This document shows, piece by piece, positions 26,474 through 34,309 of a stretch of 41,190 nucleotides of DNA (positions within the stretch are counted from its first letter, which is position 1; every line of letters starts with the position of its first letter). The notes below the pieces were generated by a model, which saw only the letters and a list, made by a program, of their open reading frames with translations, searched no databases and was not told the DNA's origin. The translations under genes were made by a program, and so were the position numbers. The stretch spans positions 1 to 41,190 of the forward strand of contig JAGXIO010000037.1 in NCBI GenBank assembly GCA_024635555.1, given 5' to 3'. This DNA comes from Saccharicrinis sp. (GTDB lineage: Bacteria > Bacteroidota > Bacteroidia > Bacteroidales > Marinilabiliaceae).

Positions 26474-27655
26474 ATGAATAATACAGGTTGGACAAAGGTG
26501 CAAAGCAATAACCATTATATATCCACATACAAACTATTGGCTCTATCGGTTTACTTAATAGTCTCAATATTTTCAGGACTTAACGATATTTATGCTCAAG
26601 ACAACGAAGCGACGATTCCAAATCAACATGCTGTTTCGGTGCTTTACCATCATGGAATAGTGATTCCGCATCATGCCAACATGATTTATTTCATTGATGA
26701 CTTTTCGAGAGGTGTTGAGGTCAACTATAGCTTACTGCGATTCGACAAAGACGGCTGGCAGCAGTGGTACAACTTCCCCGAAGTGGGCATCGGTCTCTTT
26801 TACAACTCATACGGTAATCCGCAAATTTACGGTCAGGGCTTAGCATTATATCCTTATCTTCATTTCCCTATTGTCCGAACACCACGATTTTCGTTAAAAA
26901 ATAAGTTAGCATTAGGGCTAGGATATACCAACCGACCATTTGACTACCAACACAATCCTGAAAATCAAATTTTTGGTGCCCACTTTAATGCCTATATAGG
27001 TTTGGGCTTATACGCCTCTTACCGCGTTTTAAAGAATTGGTCGGTAAGCACTTCCGCTTCGCTCAATCACATGTCGAATGGAGCCAGCCGCAAACCCAAC
27101 AACGGCATCAACACTTTAACACTTGGGGTGGGCGCCGCCTACCATTTTAACCCGCAATTACCACCGCTCTTATCACGGCAAGAGGCTCCTGCAAGCAACC
27201 GACGGGATATTGAAGTATTTATGAACTATGCCCGCAGTCAGGCTGCCGAGTATAACTTTAACATCTATTCCTCCGCCAGCCTAAGCATACATCATGTGTG
27301 GCATCCTTCAGTTAAATCGGCATGGAGTGCGGGTTTAGACCTATTTTATTTCGGTGCAGCCCCCTTTGTTTATCAAGAGTTTAACCATGAGGATGTAGGT
27401 GCACAACGTCTCTTTTACGGAGCCAGTGGTGGAAAACAATGGATTATGGGTTCAACAACTGCTTTTGTAAATGTGGGCGTTTATCTTTACTCACAAATAG
27501 ATACGCCTCAACCTATTTATCCCAGAGTGGGATTGCGCCATAATATTATACCAAACCTGTTTGCTAATTTCAGTATTAAAGCCAGTTTTTTCAGGGCCGA
27601 ATTTATTGAGTTTGGCTTAGGCTACCGATTTAATTATAAAAAGAATAGCTTATGA
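26474..27655 (+). CDS. Outer-membrane acyloxyacyl hydrolase / lipid A deacylase (PagL-like)
   Basis: A 393-residue protein whose signal peptide ends near IYAQ (A41). It is a predicted beta-barrel: alternating strands such as FPEVGIGLFYNSYGN and FSLKNKLALGLGYTNRPFDY. The PagL-type active-site motif LNHMSNGASRKPNNG holds H199 and S201. PagL enzymes remove the 3-O acyl chain from lipid A. This protein is about twice the size of Pseudomonas PagL, as is usual for the Bacteroidota group, and the extra C-terminal half continues the barrel pattern. It overlaps the next gene by 4 bp (ATGA), so the two are one operon. Confidence 0.85.
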   Translation: MNNTGWTKVQSNNHYISTYKLLALSVYLIVSIFSGLNDIYAQDNEATIPNQHAVSVLYHHGIVIPHHANMIYFIDDFSRGVEVNYSLLRFDKDGWQQWYNFPEVGIGLFYNSYGNPQIYGQGLALYPYLHFPIVRTPRFSLKNKLALGLGYTNRPFDYQHNPENQIFGAHFNAYIGLGLYASYRVLKNWSVSTSASLNHMSNGASRKPNNGINTLTLGVGAAYHFNPQLPPLLSRQEAPASNRRDIEVFMNYARSQAAEYNFNIYSSASLSIHHVWHPSVKSAWSAGLDLFYFGAAPFVYQEFNHEDVGAQRLFYGASGGKQWIMGSTTAFVNVGVYLYSQIDTPQPIYPRVGLRHNIIPNLFANFSIKASFFRAEFIEFGLGYRFNYKKNSL

Positions 27656-28398
27656 AGAGTTGTGGCTTTTGCCTAATAGTGTTGGTATTATTTCTGTTGG
27701 GTTGTAATTATATGGATGCGCTTACCAGCGACGATGATACTGTGTTTAAAACATTGCCGCTGGAGCCTTTTGATAATGTGGTGATAGAAACTTCGGTGAA
27801 ATTAATATTGAAAAATGACACGGTGTATAATGCAAGGCTCGAAGGACTTGCCTTTGTTGTTTCCGACCTAAAAATAAGGCAAAATGGAAGAACTATCCAT
27901 GTGGAGGCAGATGGCAAAGGATTTAGAAAAAAGCAGGCTGCCGAAGTAACATTGCATGCTCCATCGTATAAAAACATAACCTCTAACTGGCCTGCTGAGA
28001 TTGCAACCCTAGATACGTTAAAGCTTGACAATTTTTCGATGGTAATTAATGGTAGGGGGGCATTTACCAACAGTAATATGACGATTAAAGCCAAAAACCT
28101 ATCCATTGCGGCGTACGGCAGCAATGTGGGAACACATATTTTTAAAGGAGAGGCAGAGGTTTTTAGCGCGACTTCGGAGGGACTCGCTTCAATAGATGCC
28201 CGTGAGTTGGTTGCAGGTAAAGTGAAATATATCCAACGATCGGTAAACCCAGGCTATGTTTTTGCTACAGAAAATCTGGATGTAGAAATGGCTGCTGCGG
28301 GAAATATCTATTTTACAGGCAATCCGCGGATTAGTGTTGATAACCAACCACCATCTTACCAAGTGGAATTGGGAAAAGTGGTGGAGCTGAATCATTGA
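27652..28398 (+). CDS. GIN-domain (DUF2807-type) head lipoprotein
   Basis: The lipobox is LLGC (C18). The rest is a beta-helix-like GIN domain: LPLEPFDNVVIETSVKLILK, then VSDLKIRQNGRTIHVEADGK and ITSNWPAEIATLDTLKLDN. The domain is common in putative Bacteroidota adhesins and envelope lipoproteins of unknown role. Its start ATG overlaps the stop of the PagL-like gene (27652-27655), which implies translational coupling and a shared outer-membrane job. The product is 248 aa and complete. Confidence 0.8.
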   Translation: MKSCGFCLIVLVLFLLGCNYMDALTSDDDTVFKTLPLEPFDNVVIETSVKLILKNDTVYNARLEGLAFVVSDLKIRQNGRTIHVEADGKGFRKKQAAEVTLHAPSYKNITSNWPAEIATLDTLKLDNFSMVINGRGAFTNSNMTIKAKNLSIAAYGSNVGTHIFKGEAEVFSATSEGLASIDARELVAGKVKYIQRSVNPGYVFATENLDVEMAAAGNIYFTGNPRISVDNQPPSYQVELGKVVELNH

Positions 28399-28476
28399 TT
28401 AAGTCTCGTTTAAATTATAATATATTGAAAACATTTAAGCCTATTTATTCTTCTACTTTTTCCAATAGTTGATAAA

Positions 28477-29070
28477 ATGAAGTATTTGCTAAAATATTTT
28501 GTTGCTATAATCGTGCTCTCTTTCATGCAGCAAAGTAATGCGCAAGAAACTGGGTTTAAAACCTTATCCGCAGCAGCAATGGAACTTACAGAACAAGAGG
28601 TGAGTTACGACGGTAGATATTTCTCCATACCTTATCCCAATGGGGATGTTCCCAGTAACAAGGGCGTTTGCACAGATGTCATCATTAGAGCCTACCGAAA
28701 GCTAGGCATCGATCTTCAAAAACTCGTTCACGAAGATATGAAAGCTAATTTTAGTAAATATCCAAACAACTGGGGCTTAACAAAAACGGATACGAATATA
28801 GATCACCGCCGGGTTCCCAACCTAATGACATTTTTTTCTCGCTTTGGAACTGAAAAGAACATTACTGAAAATTCAAATGATTATGTACCCGGGGATATTG
28901 TTGCCTGGGATTTGGGGCAAGGCCTAACCCATATTGGCATTGTGGTAAACGAGAAAACCAAAGACGGAAAGCGGTATTTAATTGTGCATAATATTGGTGC
29001 CGGGCAGGTAGTTGCAGATTGTTTGTTCGATTTTAAAATAATAGGCCATTATAGATTTATGCCAAATTGA
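28477..29070 (+). CDS. DUF1287-family protein (papain-like fold), secreted
   Basis: A 197-residue protein with a signal peptide ending near SNAQ. The DUF1287 pattern is clear: YPNGDVPSNKGVCTDVIIRAY with C65, a middle part, then DYVPGDIVAWDLGQGLTHIG with H152 and HNIGAG. Cysteine and histidine match the NlpC/P60-type catalytic pair. The family is thought to cut cell-wall amide bonds, but few members are tested. It lies 78 bp after the GIN gene; a small hairpin at 29225-29242 follows its stop. Confidence 0.87.
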   Translation: MKYLLKYFVAIIVLSFMQQSNAQETGFKTLSAAAMELTEQEVSYDGRYFSIPYPNGDVPSNKGVCTDVIIRAYRKLGIDLQKLVHEDMKANFSKYPNNWGLTKTDTNIDHRRVPNLMTFFSRFGTEKNITENSNDYVPGDIVAWDLGQGLTHIGIVVNEKTKDGKRYLIVHNIGAGQVVADCLFDFKIIGHYRFMPN

Positions 29071-29310
29071 TATTATGCCAAACAAAAACTGTTTGCAAGA
29101 ATATGCAAAAAACCGGACATCGGCCATCATTTTGCCAGACATGTAATTAACACCAGAATAAAACAAAAGGCTCTACCAACGAACTATCCTTTTAAATAAT
29201 TACTATTTTAGCAGATAAAATAACCATTTCATAGTTGAAATGATGGTAATGTATATGAGGTTATTTAAAAGTTAGCCTTCGGCAAAACCAAACACTAGTT
29301 TAGATAAATA
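29071..29310. other. Gap between DUF1287 gene and antitoxin gene
   Basis: No gene is seen here. A hairpin at 29225-29231/29236-29242 (CATTTCA/TGAAATG, 4-nt loop) may be a weak terminator or simply a palindrome; it lacks a U-run. Confidence 0.4.
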
Positions 29311-29328
29311 GTAAACAATATCGTTTAC
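29311..29328 (+). promoter_or_regulatory. Probable antitoxin operator
   Basis: GTAAACAATATCGTTTAC is an 18-bp palindrome (6-bp arms GTAAAC/GTTTAC, inner ATAT, one mismatched pair). It covers the probable -33 region of the promoter whose -7 box is at 29346-29353. Binding by the downstream HigA-like protein would block RNA polymerase, which fits the autorepression usual for antitoxins. Confidence 0.6.
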
Positions 29329-29345
29329 AAGGTGAATATTTTTCA

Positions 29346-29353
29346 TACCTTTG
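29346..29353 (+). promoter_or_regulatory. Bacteroidota -7 promoter box (TACCTTTG)
   Basis: TACCTTTG matches the TAnnTTTG consensus exactly. GTTTAC in the operator lies about 18 bp upstream, as the -33 element. The antitoxin ATG follows 25 bp downstream, leaving a short leader. Confidence 0.6.
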
Positions 29354-29378
29354 TATAGAAGAACATAAAAACATAGAT

Positions 29379-29888
29379 ATGTTACCAGAGCTTGAAAAGA
29401 TAAAAGGTATTCATCCAGGATACATTCTTAAAAGAGAATTAAAAAATCGTGGATTAAAGGGTAGCCAGCTAGCATCTTCTATAGGTGAACACAAACAAAC
29501 AATTAGTGCCATATTAAATAGAAAAAGAAAGATTACGCCAATTCTATCGATTAAACTTTCAAAAACCTTTGATGTAGATCAAGACTATTTCATGCTCTTA
29601 CAGGCTAGTTATGAAGTAAATGCTGTTGCCGCAGGAAGCGCCAATAAAAACAAGTCAAATCTTGGTAAGTTTCGTCAAATATTATTTTGGGATACAGATA
29701 TTAATACCATTGATTGGGAAAAACAAAAAAGGACAATAATCAAGCGTATATTGGAGAGAGGAAATGATGATGAAATTAACGAACTAATTAGTTTCTATGG
29801 AAAGCAAACAGTTTCGGCTGAAATAAAACAAATAAACAATCCTAGATTAGCTAGATTTGATCAAAATATTATTCATCACGAACTGTAA
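29379..29888 (+). CDS. HigA-like XRE antitoxin fused to a DUF6922-like domain
   Basis: Residues ~10-70 are a HigA-type helix-turn-helix: IHPGYILKRELKNRGLKGSQ, then IGEHKQTISAILNRKRKI. After a linker (~80-95) comes a second conserved block at ~98-150, FRQILFWDTDINTIDWEKQK and RILERGNDDEINELISFYGK. From memory this matches the short DUF6922-type domain found beside AbiEii/AbiGii nucleotidyltransferase toxins in Bacteroidota. The pairing of the two in one protein is noteworthy. It has its own promoter and operator. The AT content looks higher than in the PUL. It would be expected to bind DNA and neutralise a partner toxin, but only a toxin scrap follows. Confidence 0.75.
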   Translation: MLPELEKIKGIHPGYILKRELKNRGLKGSQLASSIGEHKQTISAILNRKRKITPILSIKLSKTFDVDQDYFMLLQASYEVNAVAAGSANKNKSNLGKFRQILFWDTDINTIDWEKQKRTIIKRILERGNDDEINELISFYGKQTVSAEIKQINNPRLARFDQNIIHHEL

Positions 29889-29894
29889 TCGTAT

Positions 29895-30035
29895 ATGAAT
29901 TTATTTTTAAATAGTTTGACAAACTTTGATACTGCCGAAAATGATTTTACCCCCATTTGCTATAAAGATAAGATTTGGGAAATAATCAAACTTGACTTCG
30001 AAGAGATTGCTCAAGAAATAAGGACGAAAGACTAA
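29895..30035 (+). pseudogene. C-terminal scrap of an AbiEii-type nucleotidyltransferase toxin (probable)
   Basis: A 46-codon frame starts 6 bp after the antitoxin stop, in the place where a toxin gene is expected. It reads FLNSLTNFDTAENDFTPICY and ends WEIIKLDFEEIAQEIRTKD. The pattern 'aLt-Y/F-F-D/E-x-AE-D ... P ... W-x-x-I/V-K-x-x-F/D' is what I recall at the C-terminal end of Bacteroidota AbiEii toxins. The catalytic nucleotidyltransferase core is absent, which suggests an internal deletion that left the first codons and the last ~45. A small functional protein is the alternative. Confidence 0.5.
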
Positions 30036-30191
30036 AGAAATAGATGCCTGACTGTCCTTTGACCGCCATTGCACCTCTCCCATTTTATCCCAATATAAGT
30101 TTTGTGAGATTTTCCTTTCTGAAAAATCGACAAAACCATGGACAGATTTTGACAAATCCCAACTCGAAAATCTTCTTTACAAAGTTTCCCA

Positions 30192-31313
30192 TCACCGGGT
30201 CTTTTTATAGCCCCAAACCGTTATAACATTTAATGCTAAAGCATATCCTGCAATTACAGCCAATTGTCTGGCGATATCCCAAAAACCGGAACCCTTTAAC
30301 ATCACCATACGGATGATTTCGACAAAATAACGAATGGGATTTAGATAAGTGATTTTTTGTGCCCAAACGGGCATACTTTCGATGGGAGTAAAAAGACCGC
30401 TGAGCAATATAAATATCACAATAAAAAACCAAGCGATAAACATAGCTTGCTGCTGGGTATCGGTATAATTTGATACCAACAAACCCATTCCCAAAATCAA
30501 TAGCAAATACACGGCGGTAAAAAGATACAACAAAGCTACGCTACCCACCATAGGAACCTGAAACACCAGTTTGGCGAGCAGAAGTCCCACCGTTAAAAGT
30601 ACCAATCCTAACACCCAAAAAGGAAATAATTTGCCAATGATGAACTGGTACTTTTTGATGGGCGTTACGTTTATCTGTTCCAAGGTGCCTGTTTCTTTTT
30701 CGCGTACAATATTCATCGCCGATAGGAACAACGTGACCATAGTGACCAGCAGCACCAATATGCCGGGCACCATAAATGTTTTATAATCTAATTCCTTGTT
30801 GTACCAAAAGGCGGGCACGCTGACCACATTGGCTGCCATTACGGCTCTCTCCGTCGAGGATAAATATTTCAATTGCACTTGCTTACTAAAACTTTGCACA
30901 ACCTGGTTCACATAAACATTTTCGACCCCAGCCTTTGCGCCGTCGATGGCATTTATGTAAACCCCTATCGCTGTGCCTTTTCCCAGACTTAGATCTTGCT
31001 CAAATTTTTTAGGTATTTCCAGTATCACATCCACCGTCCCATTTTCCATCGCCTCATAGGCTTTTGCGTGCGAAGGTTCCATGCCAAGTACTTTAAAATA
31101 ATCGGAAGCATCAAAGGAATTGATCAATGCCCTGGAGGTTGAGGTTCTGTTGTTATCAACATACGACAATCGAATGTTTTTAATGTCGAATGTTGCCGCA
31201 TTGGAAAGAATAAGCAATTGTAGAATAGGCATAACGAAAATAATAGGCAACATGGCCTTATTCCTAAAAATCTGCCGGAATTCCTTTTGTACTATGTAGC
31301 CTATCGTCTTCAT
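30192..31313 (-). CDS. ABC-2 type permease (YbhR/YbhS-like), distal
   Basis: A 373-residue permease with one N-terminal membrane helix, a large extracytoplasmic loop (residues ~40-185) and five C-terminal helices. MNIVREKETGTLEQINVTPI is the conserved cytoplasmic motif of ABC-2 permeases, and LNPIRYFVEIIRMVMLKG is the usual C-terminal signature. The start overlaps the stop of the other permease (TAATG), so they are co-translated. It forms the membrane part of the tripartite exporter together with its neighbour. The loss of drug sensitivity or membrane role cannot be read from sequence. Confidence 0.92.
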   Translation of the reverse strand: MKTIGYIVQKEFRQIFRNKAMLPIIFVMPILQLLILSNAATFDIKNIRLSYVDNNRTSTSRALINSFDASDYFKVLGMEPSHAKAYEAMENGTVDVILEIPKKFEQDLSLGKGTAIGVYINAIDGAKAGVENVYVNQVVQSFSKQVQLKYLSSTERAVMAANVVSVPAFWYNKELDYKTFMVPGILVLLVTMVTLFLSAMNIVREKETGTLEQINVTPIKKYQFIIGKLFPFWVLGLVLLTVGLLLAKLVFQVPMVGSVALLYLFTAVYLLLILGMGLLVSNYTDTQQQAMFIAWFFIVIFILLSGLFTPIESMPVWAQKITYLNPIRYFVEIIRMVMLKGSGFWDIARQLAVIAGYALALNVITVWGYKKTR

Positions 31314-32458
31314 TACTCTAAACGGATTTTATATTTTTTTACACTTAAAACGATAAAAAATACGGTCATACCCAACAGTATAAGCGTCTCTTTCCAAAGG
31401 AACTGGAGACCCACACCTTTGATCATCACACCTTTTAAAATCAAGTTATACCATTTGGCGGGGATAATATTGCTGATGGCCTGCAGCGGCCAAGGCATGC
31501 TGGAAATAGGAAAAATAAAATCGCTCAAAAGGATAATTGGTAACATCAATCCCATAAGTGAAATCATCATAGCTGCTTGCTGCGTTTTTGATATGGTGGA
31601 TATAAGAATGCCCAATGACAAGGCACAAAGAATAAACAAAATCGTTTCGAGTGCCAGCAAAAAAAAGCTTCCCTGCACCGGCATACCAAATACTACAAAG
31701 CCCAGCAGCAAGATGACGATAGCGTTTATAATGGATAAAAAGATATAAGGAAACACCTTGCCAAGGATAACTTGAAAAGGTTTTAAAGGCGAAACCAAAA
31801 GCACTTCCATAGTGCCTTGTTCTTTTTCGCGGGCGATGGAGATGGAGGTCATCATGGCCGACACCAGCATCAGAATAACCGTCATAACACCGGGGAGGAA
31901 ATTAAAAACACCTTTCAGTTCCGGGTTATAAAACATCCGCGAACGCACTTCTATTGGCGTCGTTGCGGGAACACCCAAGTTAATCTCGCGTTGGTAATCC
32001 TGCAAAATAGATTGGATGTAATTAGTAACCGTATTGGCCGTATTGGGATCGGTGGCATCGCTGATGATCTGAACATTGGCCTGGTTTGTAGATCGTAGAT
32101 TTTTCCCGAAATCTTTTTCAAATACCAACACGGCCTTCACTTGGCCCTTTTTAAAAATAGCTTCTATTTGCTGCTCACTGCTCACAATATTTTTTATCTT
32201 AAAATATGGCGAAGAGCTTATTCTGTTTGTGATATGTATGGTTTCCGAATCTTTTGATTTATCCAAGATGCCAATGTTCACGTTTTTAATTTCGTTAGTT
32301 ATGGCAAAACCAAAAAGCAGAATTTGGGCAATGGGCATACCAAACAGGATAAACATAGAACGCTTATCCCTAAAAATATGATAGAATTCTTTTTTCACAA
32401 ATCCCTTAAACCGTTTAAAGTTTGTGCCGAAGAATTTCGATTTAAAATTATTCCACAT
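31313..32458 (-). CDS. ABC-2 type permease (YbhR/YbhS-like), proximal
   Basis: Same architecture as the next gene: KGFVKKEFYHIFRDKRSMFI at the N-terminus, a loop of ~150 residues, then SIAREKEQGTMEVLLVSPLK and IPAKWYNLILKGVMIKG. I place the start at the ATG at 32456-32458 (MWNNF), which overlaps the end of the ATPase gene by 11 bp, as in a coupled operon. An in-frame start at 32503 would lengthen it by 15 residues with no family support. Two unequal permeases with two unequal ATPases suggest a heteromeric transporter. Confidence 0.92.
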   Translation of the reverse strand: MWNNFKSKFFGTNFKRFKGFVKKEFYHIFRDKRSMFILFGMPIAQILLFGFAITNEIKNVNIGILDKSKDSETIHITNRISSSPYFKIKNIVSSEQQIEAIFKKGQVKAVLVFEKDFGKNLRSTNQANVQIISDATDPNTANTVTNYIQSILQDYQREINLGVPATTPIEVRSRMFYNPELKGVFNFLPGVMTVILMLVSAMMTSISIAREKEQGTMEVLLVSPLKPFQVILGKVFPYIFLSIINAIVILLLGFVVFGMPVQGSFFLLALETILFILCALSLGILISTISKTQQAAMMISLMGLMLPIILLSDFIFPISSMPWPLQAISNIIPAKWYNLILKGVMIKGVGLQFLWKETLILLGMTVFFIVLSVKKYKIRLE

Positions 32459-33185
32459 TGCGCGCCAGTTTTTGGAATACCCCATCCATAGACGAAGCAT
32501 CAAATTGTTTTTTAAGATTTAGGGGTGAGTCCAGGGCTTCAATTTTACCTTCCACCATAATGGATACCCGGTCGCAATATTCGGCTTCGTCCATATAATG
32601 GGTGGTTACAAAAATGGTGGTTCCTTTATCGGCCTCGGCATAAATCATCTCCCAAAACTGTCGTCGGGTGATGGGGTCGACCCCACCTGTTGGCTCGTCC
32701 AGAAATACCACTTTAGGCTCGTGTATCAAGGCCACAGAAAAGGCCAATTTTTGTTTCCATCCCAACGGCAGTGAGCCCACCTGCTTTTTAGCAACATCCT
32801 GCACGCCAAGCTTTTCTATCACCGCTCCTCCCCTTTCCTTTATCTCCTTTCGCGACAAGCCATATATCCCGCCAAAAAAAGTGATATTTTCCATGATATT
32901 GAGGTCGTCGTACATCGAAAATTTTTGGCTCATGTAGCCGATGGTCTTTTTTACTTTCTCGGGTTGTGTTATCACGTCGAACCCGTTTATGACAGCTTCG
33001 CCGGAGGTAGGCTTAGATATGCCTATCAACATTTTCATGGCGGTGGTTTTGCCTGCTCCGTTGGCTCCCAAAAAACCAAATATCTCCCCTTTGCCTGTCT
33101 CAAAACTAATATTATCCACGGCGGTAAAACTTCCGAATTTTTTGGTGAGTTCTTTTACTACGATTACCTTTTCTGTCTCCTTCAT
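32448..33185 (-). CDS. ABC-transporter ATPase (YbhF second-half-like)
   Basis: A 245-residue ATPase with Walker A GANGAGKTT (40-48), Q-loop near GYMSQKFS, signature LPLGWKQ (139-145) and Walker B VVFLDEPTGGVDP. The signature has LPLGW instead of LSGG, which I recall as common for one of the two ATPases of this exporter type, so it could make one of the two ATP sites weaker. It overlaps the other ATPase gene by 4 bp (ATGA). The two are separate polypeptides here, while E. coli YbhF has both in one chain. Confidence 0.92.
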   Translation of the reverse strand: MKETEKVIVVKELTKKFGSFTAVDNISFETGKGEIFGFLGANGAGKTTAMKMLIGISKPTSGEAVINGFDVITQPEKVKKTIGYMSQKFSMYDDLNIMENITFFGGIYGLSRKEIKERGGAVIEKLGVQDVAKKQVGSLPLGWKQKLAFSVALIHEPKVVFLDEPTGGVDPITRRQFWEMIYAEADKGTTIFVTTHYMDEAEYCDRVSIMVEGKIEALDSPLNLKKQFDASSMDGVFQKLARNVE

Positions 33186-34102
33186 TGTTGTACCTCCTTC
33201 TTTTCTGACAACGCCATAAATACATCCTCTATCCCAGCCTTGGCTTTGCCTATTCTTATATCCTCATGCCCTTTTTCATTCAAGTATTCACTTAACTTCT
33301 CTTCAGAAAAATCATTGTTGGAATGGGTATAGTGGATGAATTCACCAAAAGCATACACACTCTTTTTGCCTTCGAAATTTTTCAAATCGCCAATGAGCTT
33401 ATAGGTGCTTTTGGCAGCTATCTTGTACAAGGCATATTTATGGTTGGCAACAATATTTTCAGGTGTATCCACGACTAGTATTTCGCCTTCTTGTATTAAT
33501 GCAATCCTGTCGCACAGCGCGGCTTCATCCATGTAGGGCGTGGATACCAGAACGGTGATGCCTTTGGCGTTAAGACGTTTGAGCATTTCCCAAAACTCCT
33601 TACGCGAAACTGGGTCTACACCAGTTGTCGGTTCATCCAAAAAAAGCACCTTGGGTTTGTGAATCAGCGCACACGAAAGCGCCAGCTTTTGTTTCATACC
33701 TCCCGAAAGATCCCCGGCACGGCGTTTTTTAAAAGGCTCTATCTGAATGTAAATGTCTTTTATCAAATCGTAATTCTCCTCTACCGTAGTGCCAAAAATC
33801 GTAGCAAAAAAATCCAAATTCTCCTCCACACTTAAATCTTGGTACAACGAAAAACGCCCCGGCATATAGCCCACAGCCTTGCGGATGTCGCGGTAATCTT
33901 TCACCACGTCCATACCGGCTACACTTGCCGTTCCTTCATCGGCAAAAAGCAGGGTGGTGAGAATGCGGAACAGGGTTGTTTTACCTGCACCATCCGGGCC
34001 TATCAAACCAAAGAGTTCGCCCGGCTTAACCTCAAAAGTAATGTCACGCAACGCTTCCACCGTTCCGTAGGATTTGCTAATATGTTGTATTTTTATGCCC
34101 AT
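33182..34102 (-). CDS. ABC-transporter ATPase (YbhF first-half-like)
   Basis: A 306-residue ATPase with Walker A GPDGAGKTT (35-43), canonical signature LSGGMKQ (132-138) and Walker B VLFLDEPTTGVDP (152-164). The GPDGAGKTT variant (aspartate for asparagine) is the same as in YbhF-type exporters. The extra ~60 C-terminal residues may contact the partner ATPase. It starts at the ATG at 34102. The 207 bp between it and the adaptor gene upstream contain inverted repeats. Confidence 0.92.
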   Translation of the reverse strand: MGIKIQHISKSYGTVEALRDITFEVKPGELFGLIGPDGAGKTTLFRILTTLLFADEGTASVAGMDVVKDYRDIRKAVGYMPGRFSLYQDLSVEENLDFFATIFGTTVEENYDLIKDIYIQIEPFKKRRAGDLSGGMKQKLALSCALIHKPKVLFLDEPTTGVDPVSRKEFWEMLKRLNAKGITVLVSTPYMDEAALCDRIALIQEGEILVVDTPENIVANHKYALYKIAAKSTYKLIGDLKNFEGKKSVYAFGEFIHYTHSNNDFSEEKLSEYLNEKGHEDIRIGKAKAGIEDVFMALSEKKEVQQ

Positions 34103-34123
34103 TTTCAGTAATCAGTTATCAGT

Positions 34124-34199
34124 TGGAGCGAAGCGACCCCGAAGTAAGGTAAATTAAAAGTATCGGGATTTGACTATGTCGATTTCCGCTTTGCTCCAA
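34124..34199. repeat. Inverted repeat between adaptor and ATPase genes
   Basis: TTGGAGCGAAGCG at 34124-34136 pairs with CGCTTTGCTCCAA at 34187-34199 (12 of 13). Inside it, CCCGA (34138-34142) pairs with TCGGG (34163-34167). A second pair (TCCCGTCA/TGACGGGA) lies just beyond, around 34217-34250. The rest of the gap to 34310 shows no gene. It looks like a small palindromic element inside an operon. Confidence 0.65.
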
Positions 34200-34309
34200 T
34201 TCACTTCGTTCAACATCCCGTCACCTTATTCAAATTTATTTCTTGACGGGAAAACAGTTAGCAATAAACAGTCTTCAAGCTCCTTGCTCCTTACCCCTTG
34301 CCCTGATCT

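Noticed and set aside
29225-29242. Rho-independent terminator after the DUF1287 gene
   Set aside because: The hairpin is only 7 bp and AT-rich, lies ~155 bp from the stop and lacks a U-run.
31287-31748. 153-codon plus-strand frame
   Set aside because: Antisense to the ABC-2 permease genes.
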